Shown here in pieces: positions 43,882 through 54,150 of a DNA stretch of 64,000 nucleotides. The DNA is from Sporosarcina pasteurii. Its GTDB lineage: Bacteria > Bacillota > Bacilli > Bacillales_A > Planococcaceae. The stretch covers positions 1,302,001 to 1,366,000 of the forward strand of contig NZ_CP160452.1 of NCBI RefSeq assembly GCF_041295575.1. The letters run 5' to 3'. Numbering within the stretch: position 1 is the first letter of the stretch; the number at the start of each line of letters is the position of its first letter. The notes beneath the pieces were generated by a model. It was not told the origin of the DNA, made no database searches, and saw nothing but the letters and a program-made list of their open reading frames with translations. The position numbers and the translations under genes were made by a program.

Positions 43882-45168
43882 ATGTTTGTTGATCACGTAA
43901 AAATTTATGTAAAAGGCGGTGACGGTGGCGATGGTATGGTCGCATTCCGGAGAGAAAAGTATGTACCATACGGTGGGCCTGCTGGCGGAGATGGTGGAAA
44001 AGGTGCTGACGTTGTATTTGAAGTAGACGAAGGTCTCAGAACGTTAATGGATTTTCGTTATCAGCGCCATTTTAAAGCACCTCGCGGAGAACACGGCATG
44101 AGTAAAAATAAACACGGTAAAAATGCCGAAGATATGGTTGTCAAAGTGCCGCCTGGAACTGTTGTCACAGAAGGGGAAGATGGCCCGGTTATTGCAGACC
44201 TAGTGGAACACGGACAAAGAGCTGTTATCGCACGTGGTGGACGTGGCGGACGTGGGAATAGTCGATTTGCTACGTCTCAAAACCCTGCACCTGAACTGTC
44301 TGAAAAAGGAGAACCGGGTGTTGAGCGAGATATTGTCCTTGAATTAAAGGTGTTGGCAGACGTCGGACTCGTTGGGTTTCCAAGTGTTGGGAAGTCCACT
44401 CTTCTTTCAGTCATATCTGCAGCAAAACCGAAAATCGGTAATTACCATTTTACAACACTCGTTCCAAATTTAGGAATGGTTGAAACAAATGATGGAAGAA
44501 GTTTTGTGCTAGCAGATTTACCCGGTTTAATCGAAGGGGCGCATGAAGGGGTAGGTCTTGGTCATCAATTTCTACGTCACATTGAACGAACACGTGTCAT
44601 TATCCATATAATTGATATGTCCGGCATGGAAGGGCGCGATCCATATGAAGATTATGAAACGATTCATGAAGAATTGAAACAATATAATTTACGATTAACG
44701 GAACGTCCGCAAATTATTGTCGCAAATAAAATGGATATGCCGGATGCGGAAGAAAATTTACGAGCATTCAAAGAGAAGTTCGATGAAGATGCACTTATTT
44801 TCCCGATTTCTGCAATTACACGCCAAGGATTGGATGATTTATTGTTTGCAACAGCTGATTTAATTGAAGTGACACCTGAATTCTCATTGGCTGATGTAGA
44901 AGATGAAAGTGAAAACACGGTGTTGTATAAACATGAAATGGAAGAGTCGGACTTTGAAATTTCACGAGACGATGACGGAGCTTATGTCCTTTCCGGTTAT
45001 ACGATTGAGCGGTTATTCAAAATGACAGACTTTAACTTTGACCAATCAGTACGCAGATTTGCTAGACAAATGCGTGGGATGGGTGTAGACGATGCACTTC
45101 GTGAACGTGGCGCACAAAATGGTGACATTGTGCGGATTCTAAATTTTGAATTTGAGTTTGTAGAATAA
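43882..45168 (+). CDS. obgE: GTPase ObgE/CgtA
   Basis: 428 residues. The Gly-rich Obg fold (residues 1-158, with [15 protein letters not shown]) is followed by a GTPase domain: G1 GFPSVGKST (about 165-173), G3 [12 protein letters not shown] and G4 NKMD. A C-terminal OCT domain occupies about residues 350-428. Obg links ribosome assembly, stress response and, in B. subtilis, sporulation initiation. The RBS AGGAGGAAC precedes ATG 43882, 12 nt after spo0B. Confidence 0.97.
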   Translation: MFVDHVKIYVKGGDGGDGMVAFRREKYVPYGGPAGGDGGKGADVVFEVDEGLRTLMDFRYQRHFKAPRGEHGMSKNKHGKNAEDMVVKVPPGTVVTEGEDGPVIADLVEHGQRAVIARGGRGGRGNSRFATSQNPAPELSEKGEPGVERDIVLELKVLADVGLVGFPSVGKSTLLSVISAAKPKIGNYHFTTLVPNLGMVETNDGRSFVLADLPGLIEGAHEGVGLGHQFLRHIERTRVIIHIIDMSGMEGRDPYEDYETIHEELKQYNLRLTERPQIIVANKMDMPDAEENLRAFKEKFDEDALIFPISAITRQGLDDLLFATADLIEVTPEFSLADVEDESENTVLYKHEMEESDFEISRDDDGAYVLSGYTIERLFKMTDFNFDQSVRRFARQMRGMGVDDALRERGAQNGDIVRILNFEFEFVE

Positions 45169-45194
45169 TACGAGTTGAATGTTGGAGTGATGTT

Positions 45195-45650
45195 ATGAAA
45201 CGATTAGGAGAGGGTCGTTTTTATCTAGTAAGAGAAGATGTCTTGACGGAATCCATGCTTAAAACTATTGAAGTAAAGAAACTATTGGCATCAGGTGAAG
45301 CATCTACCATTCAAGAGGCTACGAAAAACATTGGGTTATCCCGAAGTGCTTTCTATAAATATCGTGATACTGTATTTCCGTTTGAATCTGTTGCACGAGA
45401 GAGAATCTTAACGATCTTTATCCAATTGGAAGATCGTAAAGGTTCTCTTGCAACACTTTTAAGCATTGTGTCAGAAGCGAAGTGTAATGTGTTGACAATA
45501 CACCAAACAATCCCTGTTCAAGGGCGGGCAAACGTTACCTTATCATTAGATGTCACGACGATGGGCATGAAAATGGACAGTTTTTTACAACGATTGAAAT
45601 CACCTGATTTTGTGGAATCAGCTTCCGTCATTAGCTCGGGAGCTTTGTAA
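45195..45650 (+). CDS. pheB: ACT-domain protein PheB
   Basis: 151 residues. An N-terminal helical region with a helix-turn-helix look (IQEATKNIGLSRSAFYKYRD, about residues 40-59) precedes an ACT domain (TIFIQLEDRKGSLATLLSIVSEA, about 75-97). B. subtilis pheB lies in the same place before pheA, where its role in phenylalanine synthesis is unclear. It may be an amino-acid-sensing regulator; that is inference. Confidence 0.88.
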   Translation: MKRLGEGRFYLVREDVLTESMLKTIEVKKLLASGEASTIQEATKNIGLSRSAFYKYRDTVFPFESVARERILTIFIQLEDRKGSLATLLSIVSEAKCNVLTIHQTIPVQGRANVTLSLDVTTMGMKMDSFLQRLKSPDFVESASVISSGAL

Positions 45651-45666
45651 AAGGGAGGAAATAGGA

Positions 45667-46554
45667 TTGAGTGAACATGATTATGCACCGATAATATCGT
45701 ATCTAGGGCCAGAAGCATCCTTTACGCACGTTGCTGCGAAAGAATTATTTGGCCAAGTGGGTTTATCTGCAAAACCTACTATACCTGACTGTGTGGAAGC
45801 TGTAAGTTCTGGGCGGGCTACTTATGCAGTTGTTCCGTTAGAGAATGCATTGGAAGGATCCGTGCCACTAACGATTGACTATATGTTTAATGAACATGAT
45901 TTGTTTATTAATGCGGAGTTATCGATCCCAATTCAACAACATTTAATGGTCAATCAAGCGCAAGCAAATGCTTTAGATTCAATCGAGTCTATTCATTCGC
46001 ATCCTCATGCGCTTGCCCAATGTCATAAATATTTACTATATCAATATCGAGGGGTCCCATTAATTCAATCAACTTCAACTGCCGCGGCAGCAAAATATGT
46101 TTCTGAAAACCCAGATAAAAAGATTGCGGCTATCGGGAATCAACTAGCTTGTGAGAAATATAATTTACATATGGCAGAAGAAAATATTCATGATTTTCAT
46201 TTTAATCACACCCGATTCGTTGTACTATCTCAGAAAAAAGGGAAATTAGAAAAGCATGGGCATACGGAAATACCGAAAACAACTTTGATGGTTAAGTTAC
46301 CGAAAGATGATCGACCAGGTGTCCTTCACCAAGTGTTATCCGTCTTTTCTTGGAGAAAATTAAACTTAACGAAAATTGAATCTCGTCCATTAAAAACTGG
46401 TTTAGGAAATTATTTCTTTATCATCGATGTTTTGGAAGACGAAGAGGCGCCATTGATGAAAGGCGCGCTGGAAGAATTAAAAGCACTAGATTGTTCCGTC
46501 CGTTCATTCGGCACATATTATTCATACGAACAACGACCGACACGTCCAAATTGA
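45667..46554 (+). CDS. pheA: Prephenate dehydratase
   Basis: 295 residues, converting prephenate to phenylpyruvate in phenylalanine synthesis. It starts SYLGPEASFTHVAA and shows VPLENALEGSVPLTIDYMF, SHPHALAQC and the catalytic NHTRFVVL. A C-terminal ACT domain (DRPGVLHQVLSVFSWRKLNL, ESRPLKTGLGNYFFIID) senses phenylalanine. TTG 45667 is chosen because GGGAGGAA lies 6-7 nt upstream. No nadABC/nifS genes follow, unlike in B. subtilis. Confidence 0.95.
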   Translation: MSEHDYAPIISYLGPEASFTHVAAKELFGQVGLSAKPTIPDCVEAVSSGRATYAVVPLENALEGSVPLTIDYMFNEHDLFINAELSIPIQQHLMVNQAQANALDSIESIHSHPHALAQCHKYLLYQYRGVPLIQSTSTAAAAKYVSENPDKKIAAIGNQLACEKYNLHMAEENIHDFHFNHTRFVVLSQKKGKLEKHGHTEIPKTTLMVKLPKDDRPGVLHQVLSVFSWRKLNLTKIESRPLKTGLGNYFFIIDVLEDEEAPLMKGALEELKALDCSVRSFGTYYSYEQRPTRPN

Positions 46555-46570
46555 GGATGTGTCGGTTTTT
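46537..46570 (+). terminator. Terminator overlapping the pheA stop
   Basis: CCGACACGTCC pairs with GGATGTGTCGG (11 bp, one G-U), then TTTTT. The stem includes the last pheA codons. Confidence 0.82.
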
Positions 46571-46571
46571 C

Positions 46572-46600
46572 GCATAATGATAATTCCCTCGCATATAAAT
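46572..46600 (+). promoter_or_regulatory. Candidate sigmaE-type promoter of safA
   Basis: GCATAAT (46572-46578) and CATATAAA (46592-46599) with 13 nt between them resemble sigmaE elements. B. subtilis safA is transcribed by sigmaE. Confidence 0.4.
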
Positions 46601-46688
46601 GGTGACAAAGGATATCCGTTTGAAAAAAAGCGTAACACAGGCGGACGTCTAGTCATACGATGGATTGATGGAAGGGGGAAGTTTTTTA

Positions 46689-47810
46689 GTGGATGTCCAT
46701 ATTGTTCAAAGAGGCGAAACACTCTGGAAAATTGCGAGGCAACACGGAATTTCATTTGAGGAATTAAAACGGGTGAACGCACATCTGGCCAATCCAGATT
46801 ATATAGTTCCGGGAATGAAAATTTTTCTTCCGAGTAAAGTACAGGCGATAGGTGAAAGTGCTAAGACAGGTGCAAGTGAAACTAAGGTGAAGAAGGTCGA
46901 AAGTGTTAAAAAAGTAGAAAAGGCGCCAGTGGCACAGCCTATTTCCTTAACAGAAGCACTTCAAGCGCCGAAAGAACCTATGCCGATACCGGCCACACCG
47001 AAAGTACCGAAAGTGACTTCGAAGCCGGTAGAGGAATCGATAGAAGCACCGCCGAAAGCTACCATGCCGAAAGTGGAGCAAACGCAACATAAGCCAACAC
47101 CTGCACCGACACCGCCGCCAGCACAAGCACCCATGCCACCGTTTCCAATGCAACCTTATCCATATACTGTAATTGGAATCCCATGCGGATGGCTTCCGAT
47201 TTACGATGCAGATTGCTATCCATATGTTCACATGGGGCAAATGCATCAGATGCCGCACCAACCGCCAATGACACAATTACCAGTACCAGAGTCAACACAT
47301 TTTAATCATTATCGCCCATCAGCACGCCCGAGTGTTCCTGAGATGGATAAGAAGATGGAGTCTCCAACGAGTAAAAAAGATAGCACACCTGGATTCTACT
47401 CACCACCGGCGCCACCGGAATTACATTTTCCATCGCTGTCCGGACCAGAGTTAATGCCGTCGATTGAATCGCCAACTCTTCAGTTACCTAAAGCAAAACC
47501 TGAAGTGAAAAAAGAAGCAAAGCCTAAGTCAACGCCAATGCCGGAGTCACGACCAATATCACCAACAGATAGAGGGCCAATGCCAGCAGCGCCAGCTCCG
47601 TATTCAGATTGGTCATATCCTCAAACTATGTACCCGGCTCATACGGGACAGTCATCTCCATGCGGATGTAGTCAATTAGCACCAATGCCTTTACCAGTGC
47701 AACAACATCCTTTTTGTAATGCTTGCAATCAACCGATAGGACCGCATCCAATGCATCCGATGCCGCCAATGCCTTACCCAGCTCCATATCATTGGCATGG
47801 AATGTATTAA
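46689..47810 (+). CDS. safA: SafA-like spore coat assembly protein with LysM domain
   Basis: 373 residues. The N-terminal LysM domain (VHIVQRGETLWKIARQHGIS ... NPDYIVPGMKIFLPS, about residues 3-50) binds cortex peptidoglycan. The remainder is low-complexity, rich in Pro, Met, Gln, His and Lys, and ends with cysteine-containing segments (PCGCS, CNACNQP) and a PMPP/HW tail. This is the SafA layout; SafA directs the inner coat. GTG 46689 is chosen since GGGGGAAG lies 7-8 nt upstream and the protein then begins MDVHIVQRGE. The 3' end overlaps the YsxE-like gene if that starts at 47797. Confidence 0.9.
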   Translation: MDVHIVQRGETLWKIARQHGISFEELKRVNAHLANPDYIVPGMKIFLPSKVQAIGESAKTGASETKVKKVESVKKVEKAPVAQPISLTEALQAPKEPMPIPATPKVPKVTSKPVEESIEAPPKATMPKVEQTQHKPTPAPTPPPAQAPMPPFPMQPYPYTVIGIPCGWLPIYDADCYPYVHMGQMHQMPHQPPMTQLPVPESTHFNHYRPSARPSVPEMDKKMESPTSKKDSTPGFYSPPAPPELHFPSLSGPELMPSIESPTLQLPKAKPEVKKEAKPKSTPMPESRPISPTDRGPMPAAPAPYSDWSYPQTMYPAHTGQSSPCGCSQLAPMPLPVQQHPFCNACNQPIGPHPMHPMPPMPYPAPYHWHGMY

Positions 47811-48684
47811 GCGTATGATCGTGAAAGGGAAAGCGGAACAAATCAATAATAATGTTTGGAAACTTGAAAGAAATGGCCGTTATTACTCAGTGAAACATTA
47901 TGATTCTTCATCAACATTATATAAAGTGAATGCCATCCATGAAAAATTACGTTCACTTTCATTTCCACATATTATTTCAGTCATACCCAGTGAACATCCG
48001 TTACTCTTTACACAACCATGGCTTAGGAAAGCCAGGGCTGTTAATTTTAAAAAACGAGCCGATCGAACAGAATCGCTCGAAGCACTTATCGATTTACATG
48101 AAACACAATCGCAATTCGATTGGAAGACAGCGGATTATTTGCATGAATATCCTTTAATTGCGAAATGGGAAGATCGTTTATTTCGATTTGAGTCAATACG
48201 TGAAGCTTGTGAAATGTATATTGGAAAAGCAGCGGTAGATGACATTATTTTTTATGCAGAAAGTGCACTTCGCGTTGTCCGTAAGTCGTATAATCAAGAG
48301 AAAAAAATTACATTGCTCCATGGAGATGTCGTTCACCATAATATCTTGCGAGATAAAAAAGGAATCATTCGTTTTATAGATTTTGATCTCGCTTGTATTG
48401 GACCGGCAGGAACTGAGATTGCTCTATGGATGCATCGAGTATTACCGCAAATTGATTATGATTTAACCTTTTTATTAAATGAACAACCTTCCTTACAGAA
48501 GTTAGATAAATCATCTTTAAACTTGCTGCTTTATCCAAATGAAATATTGAGAGAATGGCTCCATTTCTTCTCTTTATCGAAAGACTCACAAGAAAGGCAA
48601 TTGAAAAACATGCTCCCTTTTACAGAGTCCGCACTCTCGCATTGGCCAAAATTATGGTATAATGTAGAACGGATAAAAAACTAG
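47797..48684 (+). CDS. ysxE: YsxE/CotS-like coat protein with phosphotransferase fold
   Basis: 295 residues with an aminoglycoside-phosphotransferase-like fold. The catalytic-loop analogue LLHGDVVHHNILRD (about residues 170-183) and the metal site IRFIDFDLA keep their catalytic His-Gly-Asp/Asn and Asp. YsxE, CotS and YutH are spore coat proteins of this family with no proven kinase activity. In B. subtilis ysxE follows spoVID; here it follows safA, with overlap or a 4-nt gap depending on the start (ATG 47797 or ATG 47815, neither with a clear RBS). Confidence 0.8.
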   Translation: MECIKRMIVKGKAEQINNNVWKLERNGRYYSVKHYDSSSTLYKVNAIHEKLRSLSFPHIISVIPSEHPLLFTQPWLRKARAVNFKKRADRTESLEALIDLHETQSQFDWKTADYLHEYPLIAKWEDRLFRFESIREACEMYIGKAAVDDIIFYAESALRVVRKSYNQEKKITLLHGDVVHHNILRDKKGIIRFIDFDLACIGPAGTEIALWMHRVLPQIDYDLTFLLNEQPSLQKLDKSSLNLLLYPNEILREWLHFFSLSKDSQERQLKNMLPFTESALSHWPKLWYNVERIKN

Positions 48685-48695
48685 GAGGTTGCATG

Positions 48696-49415
48696 ATGGC
48701 AGGGCATTCCAAATGGAATAATATTAAAAACCGTAAAGGCGCGCAAGATGCAAAGCGCGGTAAAATATTTCAAAAAATATCTCGAGAAATATATATGGCA
48801 GCGAAACAGGGCGTAGATCCAGACATGAACCCTGCTTTACGTTTAGCGATTGAAAAAGCAAAAAGTGCAAACGTGCCTAACGATGTAGTGAAACGTGCAC
48901 TAGATAAAGCTTCGGGCGCAGGCAATGATGAAAACTATGAGGAAGTCATTTACGAAGGTTACGGCCCGAATGGCGTAGCAGTTCTCGTTTATTGCTTAAC
49001 GGATAACAGAAACCGAACAGCACCTAATATTCGCGTTGCATTTACGAGAAATGGTGGAAACTTAGGTTCAAGCGGATCGGTTTCATATATGTTTGATCGA
49101 AAAGGGCGTCTGTTGATTGAAAGAACAGAAGACACGGATGAAGATATGATTATGCTCGCAGCACTTGAAGCTGGTGCAGAAGATATTGAATCCAGTGAAG
49201 AAGGTTTTGAAATTATCACAGAAGCAGCTGATTTCTTACAAGTTAAAAATGAGTTGGAAGAATCAGGAATTGAGTTTGTTTCAGCCGACATTGAAATGGT
49301 TCCTTCAATGCATACCGTAATTCCGGAAGAGAGCGAAGAACAGTTTGAAAAAATGCTCGACATGCTGGAAGACGATGATGACGTGCAAAACGTTTATCAT
49401 AATGCGGCTGAGTAA
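48696..49415 (+). CDS. yebC: YebC/PmpR-family protein
   Basis: 239 residues. It opens with the invariant MAGHSKWNNIKNRKGAQDAK and continues as GYGPNGVAVLVYCLTDNRNRT and GNLGSSGSVSYMF, the standard YebC pattern. Members act in transcription regulation or in relieving ribosome stalling at proline stretches. ATG 48696 is preferred to ATG 48693 because the family starts MAGHSKW and AGGAGGTT is then 5 nt away. An extended -10 (TGGTATAAT, 48655-48663) lies in the end of the preceding gene and may give a separate promoter. Confidence 0.95.
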   Translation: MAGHSKWNNIKNRKGAQDAKRGKIFQKISREIYMAAKQGVDPDMNPALRLAIEKAKSANVPNDVVKRALDKASGAGNDENYEEVIYEGYGPNGVAVLVYCLTDNRNRTAPNIRVAFTRNGGNLGSSGSVSYMFDRKGRLLIERTEDTDEDMIMLAALEAGAEDIESSEEGFEIITEAADFLQVKNELEESGIEFVSADIEMVPSMHTVIPEESEEQFEKMLDMLEDDDDVQNVYHNAAE

Positions 49416-49441
49416 TAGCAGTTTAGTTCAATATATTTAGG

Positions 49442-49486
49442 AAGACACTAGTTTGTAGGTTTATCTATAAATTAGTGTCTTTTTTG
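49442..49486 (+). terminator. Intrinsic terminator after yebC
   Basis: AAGACACTAGTTT pairs with AAATTAGTGTCTT (13 bp, one G-U), then a T run. Confidence 0.85.
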
Positions 49487-49561
49487 GTTGATATGCGCTA
49501 ATAATCCAGCGTATTGAATAGATATCTATCATTTTCAACATTCTACTATTACTTTTTTATA

Positions 49562-49620
49562 AAAATCGTGCAAATTATACAATAGTAAAAGTTGCACGAT
49601 TTTCGGAGTAATTGTATAAT
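49562..49620 (+). promoter_or_regulatory. Strong promoter with overlapping inverted repeat
   Basis: TTGCAC (49592-49597), a 17-nt spacer and TATAAT (49615-49620) with TG just upstream form a strong sigmaA promoter. A perfect 12-bp inverted repeat AAAATCGTGCAA (49562-49573) and TTGCACGATTTT (49592-49603) covers the -35. This may be a repressor site or an upstream terminator. Confidence 0.7.
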
Positions 49621-49680
49621 TAAACCATACACACAGTGACAGGTGTGGCAAGTTAAATAATTTAAAAGGAGTGTAAAAAA

Positions 49681-49902
49681 ATGCAGAAACGACAAGGAAA
49701 ATATCCGAACCAAGCAGATTTTAATCCTTTTATTCAAAGGTCGCTAATGGATGAAGAAAACTCGTACGAACTACCTCTCTCTGATCCTTCAGAAACGCTA
49801 CCAGCTGATTCATACCAAGCCCGAATAATAAGTCAAGTAGATTTAAGTAAACCCTCCGCTTTTAGTGTAAATAAAAAAATGAATGTAAAATCGAATTTGT
49901 AA
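49681..49902 (+). CDS. Unrecognised small hydrophilic protein
   Basis: 73 residues, not recognised. There is no membrane helix or signal and no cysteine. The N-terminus is basic and aromatic (MQKRQGKYPNQADFNPFIQR), the middle acidic with Ser/Pro (LSDPSETLPADSY), and the C-terminus basic (VNKKMNVKSNL). AAAGGAG lies 9 nt before ATG 49681 and a strong promoter about 60 nt before it, so expression is likely. It is monocistronic. It stands about where bofC/csbX-type genes lie in B. subtilis, but shows no resemblance to BofC. Confidence 0.7.
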   Translation: MQKRQGKYPNQADFNPFIQRSLMDEENSYELPLSDPSETLPADSYQARIISQVDLSKPSAFSVNKKMNVKSNL

Positions 49903-50029
49903 ACTAGTAAATGGGAAGTTAAATGATTAATTAAAAATCTGCCCGCTCTCAAATTGAACAGTTGGGCAGGTTATTATATTGTTGATAGAAATTTAGCCTA
50001 TTTTGATGACAATTAAATAAACATATTCG

Positions 50030-50056
50030 AACACCTTTTACTGATAGGTGTTTTTA
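50030..50056 (+). terminator. Short intrinsic terminator upstream of ruvA
   Basis: AACACCT (50030-50036) and AGGTGTT (50046-50052) form a 7-bp stem with a T-rich tail. A second weak hairpin (CTGCCC/GGGCAG, 49939-49969) lies before it. Confidence 0.55.
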
Positions 50057-50102
50057 TTATGATTAATTTTCTGAGAAAATGTCGACGTATAATCCAATGG
50101 AA

Positions 50103-50139
50103 ACTTTCTCTGTAGAAAGTTCGTTCGTATGGTATACTG
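50103..50139 (+). promoter_or_regulatory. ruvA promoter region with palindrome
   Basis: TGGTATACT is an extended -10 (hexamer 50134-50139). Just upstream, AACTTTCT-CTGT-AGAAAGTT (50103-50122) is a perfect 8-bp inverted repeat over the -35 area. It does not match the Bacillus LexA box (CGAAC-N4-GTTCG), so SOS control is not supported. Confidence 0.5.
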
Positions 50140-50167
50140 AAGGATAGTTAAGTAAGGGGGAAGTTTT

Positions 50168-50773
50168 TTGTACGATTATATAAAAGGGCATGTGACACGT
50201 GTCACGCCAGAATACATAACGCTAGAACAAAATGGGCTTGGATGGTCCATTATGACACCGAATCCATATGCTTTTCATATAACTGACGACATACAACAAG
50301 TGTTCACTTATTTACATGTTCGACAAGATGTACAATTACTCTTAGGTTTTAAAACGCTAGAGCAACGTGAACTTTTTAAAAAACTAATTACGGTTTCTGG
50401 GATTGGTCCGAAAGGCGCATTAGCTATTTTAGCAAGTGGAATTCCTTCACAGGTTATCAGCGCCATAGAACGTGAAGATGAAGGTTTTCTCGTTCAGTTC
50501 CCGGGTGTTGGTAAAAAGACAGCCCGTCAAATGATTCTTGATTTAAAAGGGAAGTTACATGATTTATTTAGTGAAATTGATTTAGAAGAAGAAGGCCATT
50601 CGCTATTGACGATGGTGGAAAACGACGCGCTTGACGAAGCGATTTTAGCGCTTGAAGTACTTGGCTATTCACAACGTGAGCTAAATAAAGTGAAGAAAAC
50701 ATTAGAAAAAGAAGAGTTAGATACAGAAGGCTATATGAAACTTGCATTACAATTGTTATTAAAACAAAAATAA
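50168..50773 (+). CDS. ruvA: Holliday junction branch migration protein RuvA
   Basis: 201 residues. An OB-fold N-terminal domain, two helix-hairpin-helix motifs (VSGIGPKGALAILA about residues 76-89; FPGVGKKTARQMILDLKGK about 111-129) and a C-terminal RuvB-binding helix domain are visible. RuvA tetramers clamp the junction and load RuvB. The start is TTG 50168, with AAGGGGGAAG about 7 nt upstream. ruvB follows after 35 nt. Confidence 0.96.
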   Translation: MYDYIKGHVTRVTPEYITLEQNGLGWSIMTPNPYAFHITDDIQQVFTYLHVRQDVQLLLGFKTLEQRELFKKLITVSGIGPKGALAILASGIPSQVISAIEREDEGFLVQFPGVGKKTARQMILDLKGKLHDLFSEIDLEEEGHSLLTMVENDALDEAILALEVLGYSQRELNKVKKTLEKEELDTEGYMKLALQLLLKQK

Positions 50774-50808
50774 AACATATTGTTGTTTGAAGGAAAGGAT
50801 GGTGTGTG

Positions 50809-51819
50809 ATGGAGGAACGTGTGATTTCAGGGGAAACGACCGACTTTGATTTAGGTTTTGAACAATCGCTTCGACCAGAATTTTTAAATCAATATATCGG
50901 ACAGATTCAAGTAAAAGATAACCTAAGTATTTTTATCGAGGCAGCTAGAAGACGAAGCGAGAGTTTAGACCATGTTTTACTTTACGGGCCTCCAGGTCTT
51001 GGGAAAACGACGTTGGCTAGTGTCATTGCAAATGAAATGAACGTCAATCTCCGTACAACGAGTGGACCTGCAATTGAGCGACCTGGAGATTTAGCAGCAG
51101 TTGTTTCCTCGTTAGAGCCGGGGGATGTGTTATTTATTGATGAGATACACAGACTGAACCGGGCAATTGAGGAAGTTCTTTATCCAGCGATGGAAGATTT
51201 TTGTCTCGATATTGTAGTTGGAAAAGGGCCTTCAGCACGCTCAGTGCGTCTAGATTTGCCTCCTTTTACACTGATTGGTGCAACAACACGCGCAGGTTCT
51301 TTATCGGCGCCATTACGTGACCGGTTTGGCGTACCGTTACGGTTGGAATATTATGAAGTAGAACCATTAACAGAAATTATTCTTCGAAGTGCAGATGTGT
51401 TTGACGTCTCTATAGAACCAACTGCGGCAACTGAGCTCGCGAAGCGGTCTCGTGGCACACCACGTATTGCGAATCGACTTCTCCGAAGGGTAAGGGATTA
51501 TGCGCAAGTGCGTGGAGACGGAAAAATCTCTTTTCAAACTGCGCAAGAAGCATTGGAAATGTTGCAAGTAGACTCACATGGACTGGATCATATCGATCAT
51601 AAGTTAATTACGGGTATGATTGAACAATTTAGAGGAGGGCCTGTTGGAATTGATACGATTGCAGCAAGTATTGGTGAAGAATCGGTGACGATTGAAGATG
51701 TATATGAACCTTACTTATTGCAAATTGGTTTTCTTCAACGGACTCCACGTGGTAGAGTTGTAACGAATTATGCATATGAGCATTTTGGTTATCCATTACC
51801 GGGAGATGCTCATCATTGA
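50809..51819 (+). CDS. ruvB: Holliday junction helicase RuvB
   Basis: 336 residues, the AAA+ motor of branch migration. Walker A is [12 protein letters not shown] (about residues 61-72), Walker [11 protein letters not shown], sensor 1 GATTRAG and the arginine-finger region LRDRFG. A winged-helix C-terminus ends with [20 protein letters not shown] 50809 or GTG 50806 starts it; AAAGGA lies 6-9 nt upstream. Confidence 0.97.
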   Translation: MEERVISGETTDFDLGFEQSLRPEFLNQYIGQIQVKDNLSIFIEAARRRSESLDHVLLYGPPGLGKTTLASVIANEMNVNLRTTSGPAIERPGDLAAVVSSLEPGDVLFIDEIHRLNRAIEEVLYPAMEDFCLDIVVGKGPSARSVRLDLPPFTLIGATTRAGSLSAPLRDRFGVPLRLEYYEVEPLTEIILRSADVFDVSIEPTAATELAKRSRGTPRIANRLLRRVRDYAQVRGDGKISFQTAQEALEMLQVDSHGLDHIDHKLITGMIEQFRGGPVGIDTIAASIGEESVTIEDVYEPYLLQIGFLQRTPRGRVVTNYAYEHFGYPLPGDAHH

Positions 51820-51841
51820 ACAATAAGGTGGCTATTTAAGA

Positions 51842-52870
51842 ATGAATGTAGAAGATTTTGATTTTCACTTACCGGAGCATTTAATCGCGCAAACACCGCT
51901 TCAAGACCGAACGGCAAGTCGATTACTCGTTCTCGATAAAGAAACTGGTGAAACGAAGCACCGACAGTTTCCTGATTTTGTGAACGAATTAGAAGCAGGC
52001 GATGTACTTGTATTAAATAATACACGTGTTTTACCTGCACGTTTAATTGGTGTAAAAGAAGAAACCGGTGCGGCAATTGAAATATTATTATTAAAGGAAA
52101 ACGGGGAAGATAAGTGGGAAACGCTTGTTAAACCGGCTAAACGAATTAAAGAGGGAAATGTCGTCTCATTTGGTAATGGTTTATTAAATGCCGAATGTAC
52201 AGCAGTGTTACCTCAAGGTGGAAGAGAATTTAAGTTTACGTATAATGGCATTTTTTTTGAAATTCTTGATCAATTAGGCGAAATGCCCCTTCCACCCTAT
52301 ATTACTGAAAAGCTAGATGACGAAGAACGATATCAAACGGTCTTTGCGAAAGAAAGAGGGTCTGCAGCCGCACCTACTGCTGGATTACATTTTACCGAAG
52401 AGGTTTTACAGCAACTTAAAGAAAAAGGCGTAAAAATTGCTTTTATAACCTTACATGTTGGTTTAGGTACATTTAGGCCGGTCAGTGTTGATACGATAGA
52501 AGATCATACGATGCATGCAGAATATTATTCTGTCACAGAGGTAACTGCAAATACAATTAATCAAGCGAAAGCAAGTGGACGGAAAGTAATTGCAGTTGGT
52601 ACAACATCTGCACGTACACTTGAAACAATCGCTTCAGAAAATGATGGGAAAATCATAGAAGCAAGCGGCTGGACCTCGATTTTTATTTATCCTGGGTATG
52701 AATTTCGAATTCTTGACGGACTTCTTACGAATTTTCATTTACCGAAATCAACATTACTCATGCTCGTTTCAGCATTTGCCTCTCAGGAATATATTATGGA
52801 CGCGTATACATCTGCAGTTGAAAATGAATACCGATTTTTTAGCTTTGGAGATGCGATGTTCATCAAGTGA
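51842..52870 (+). CDS. queA: S-adenosylmethionine:tRNA ribosyltransferase-isomerase
   Basis: 342 residues, transferring the ribose of SAM to 7-aminomethyl-7-deazaguanine in tRNA to form epoxyqueuosine. Motifs are [15 protein letters not shown] at the N-terminus, [26 protein letters not shown] (about residues 176-186) and [19 protein letters not shown] near the C-terminus. It begins 22 nt after ruvB and precedes tgt, the enzyme acting just before it in queuosine synthesis. Confidence 0.97.
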   Translation: MNVEDFDFHLPEHLIAQTPLQDRTASRLLVLDKETGETKHRQFPDFVNELEAGDVLVLNNTRVLPARLIGVKEETGAAIEILLLKENGEDKWETLVKPAKRIKEGNVVSFGNGLLNAECTAVLPQGGREFKFTYNGIFFEILDQLGEMPLPPYITEKLDDEERYQTVFAKERGSAAAPTAGLHFTEEVLQQLKEKGVKIAFITLHVGLGTFRPVSVDTIEDHTMHAEYYSVTEVTANTINQAKASGRKVIAVGTTSARTLETIASENDGKIIEASGWTSIFIYPGYEFRILDGLLTNFHLPKSTLLMLVSAFASQEYIMDAYTSAVENEYRFFSFGDAMFIK

Positions 52871-52967
52871 AATATTCCCTTGTGTCGTGTATGATGCTTG
52901 TTAAAGGGTTGTAAAAATCAAATCAAGACTTACTAAATGTTTGAAGCCCAAAGAGAAAGGATTCTGA

Positions 52968-54110
<1,143 letters not shown>

Positions 54111-54150
54111 ATCTTGTATAATGAATTATGTTTGAAAGGGGGATGATTGA

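Noticed and set aside
46900..47810. Possible tandem repeat or CRISPR-like region in safA
   Set aside because: Short Pro/Met/His-rich codon repeats from a low-complexity coat protein; no regular repeat-spacer pattern.
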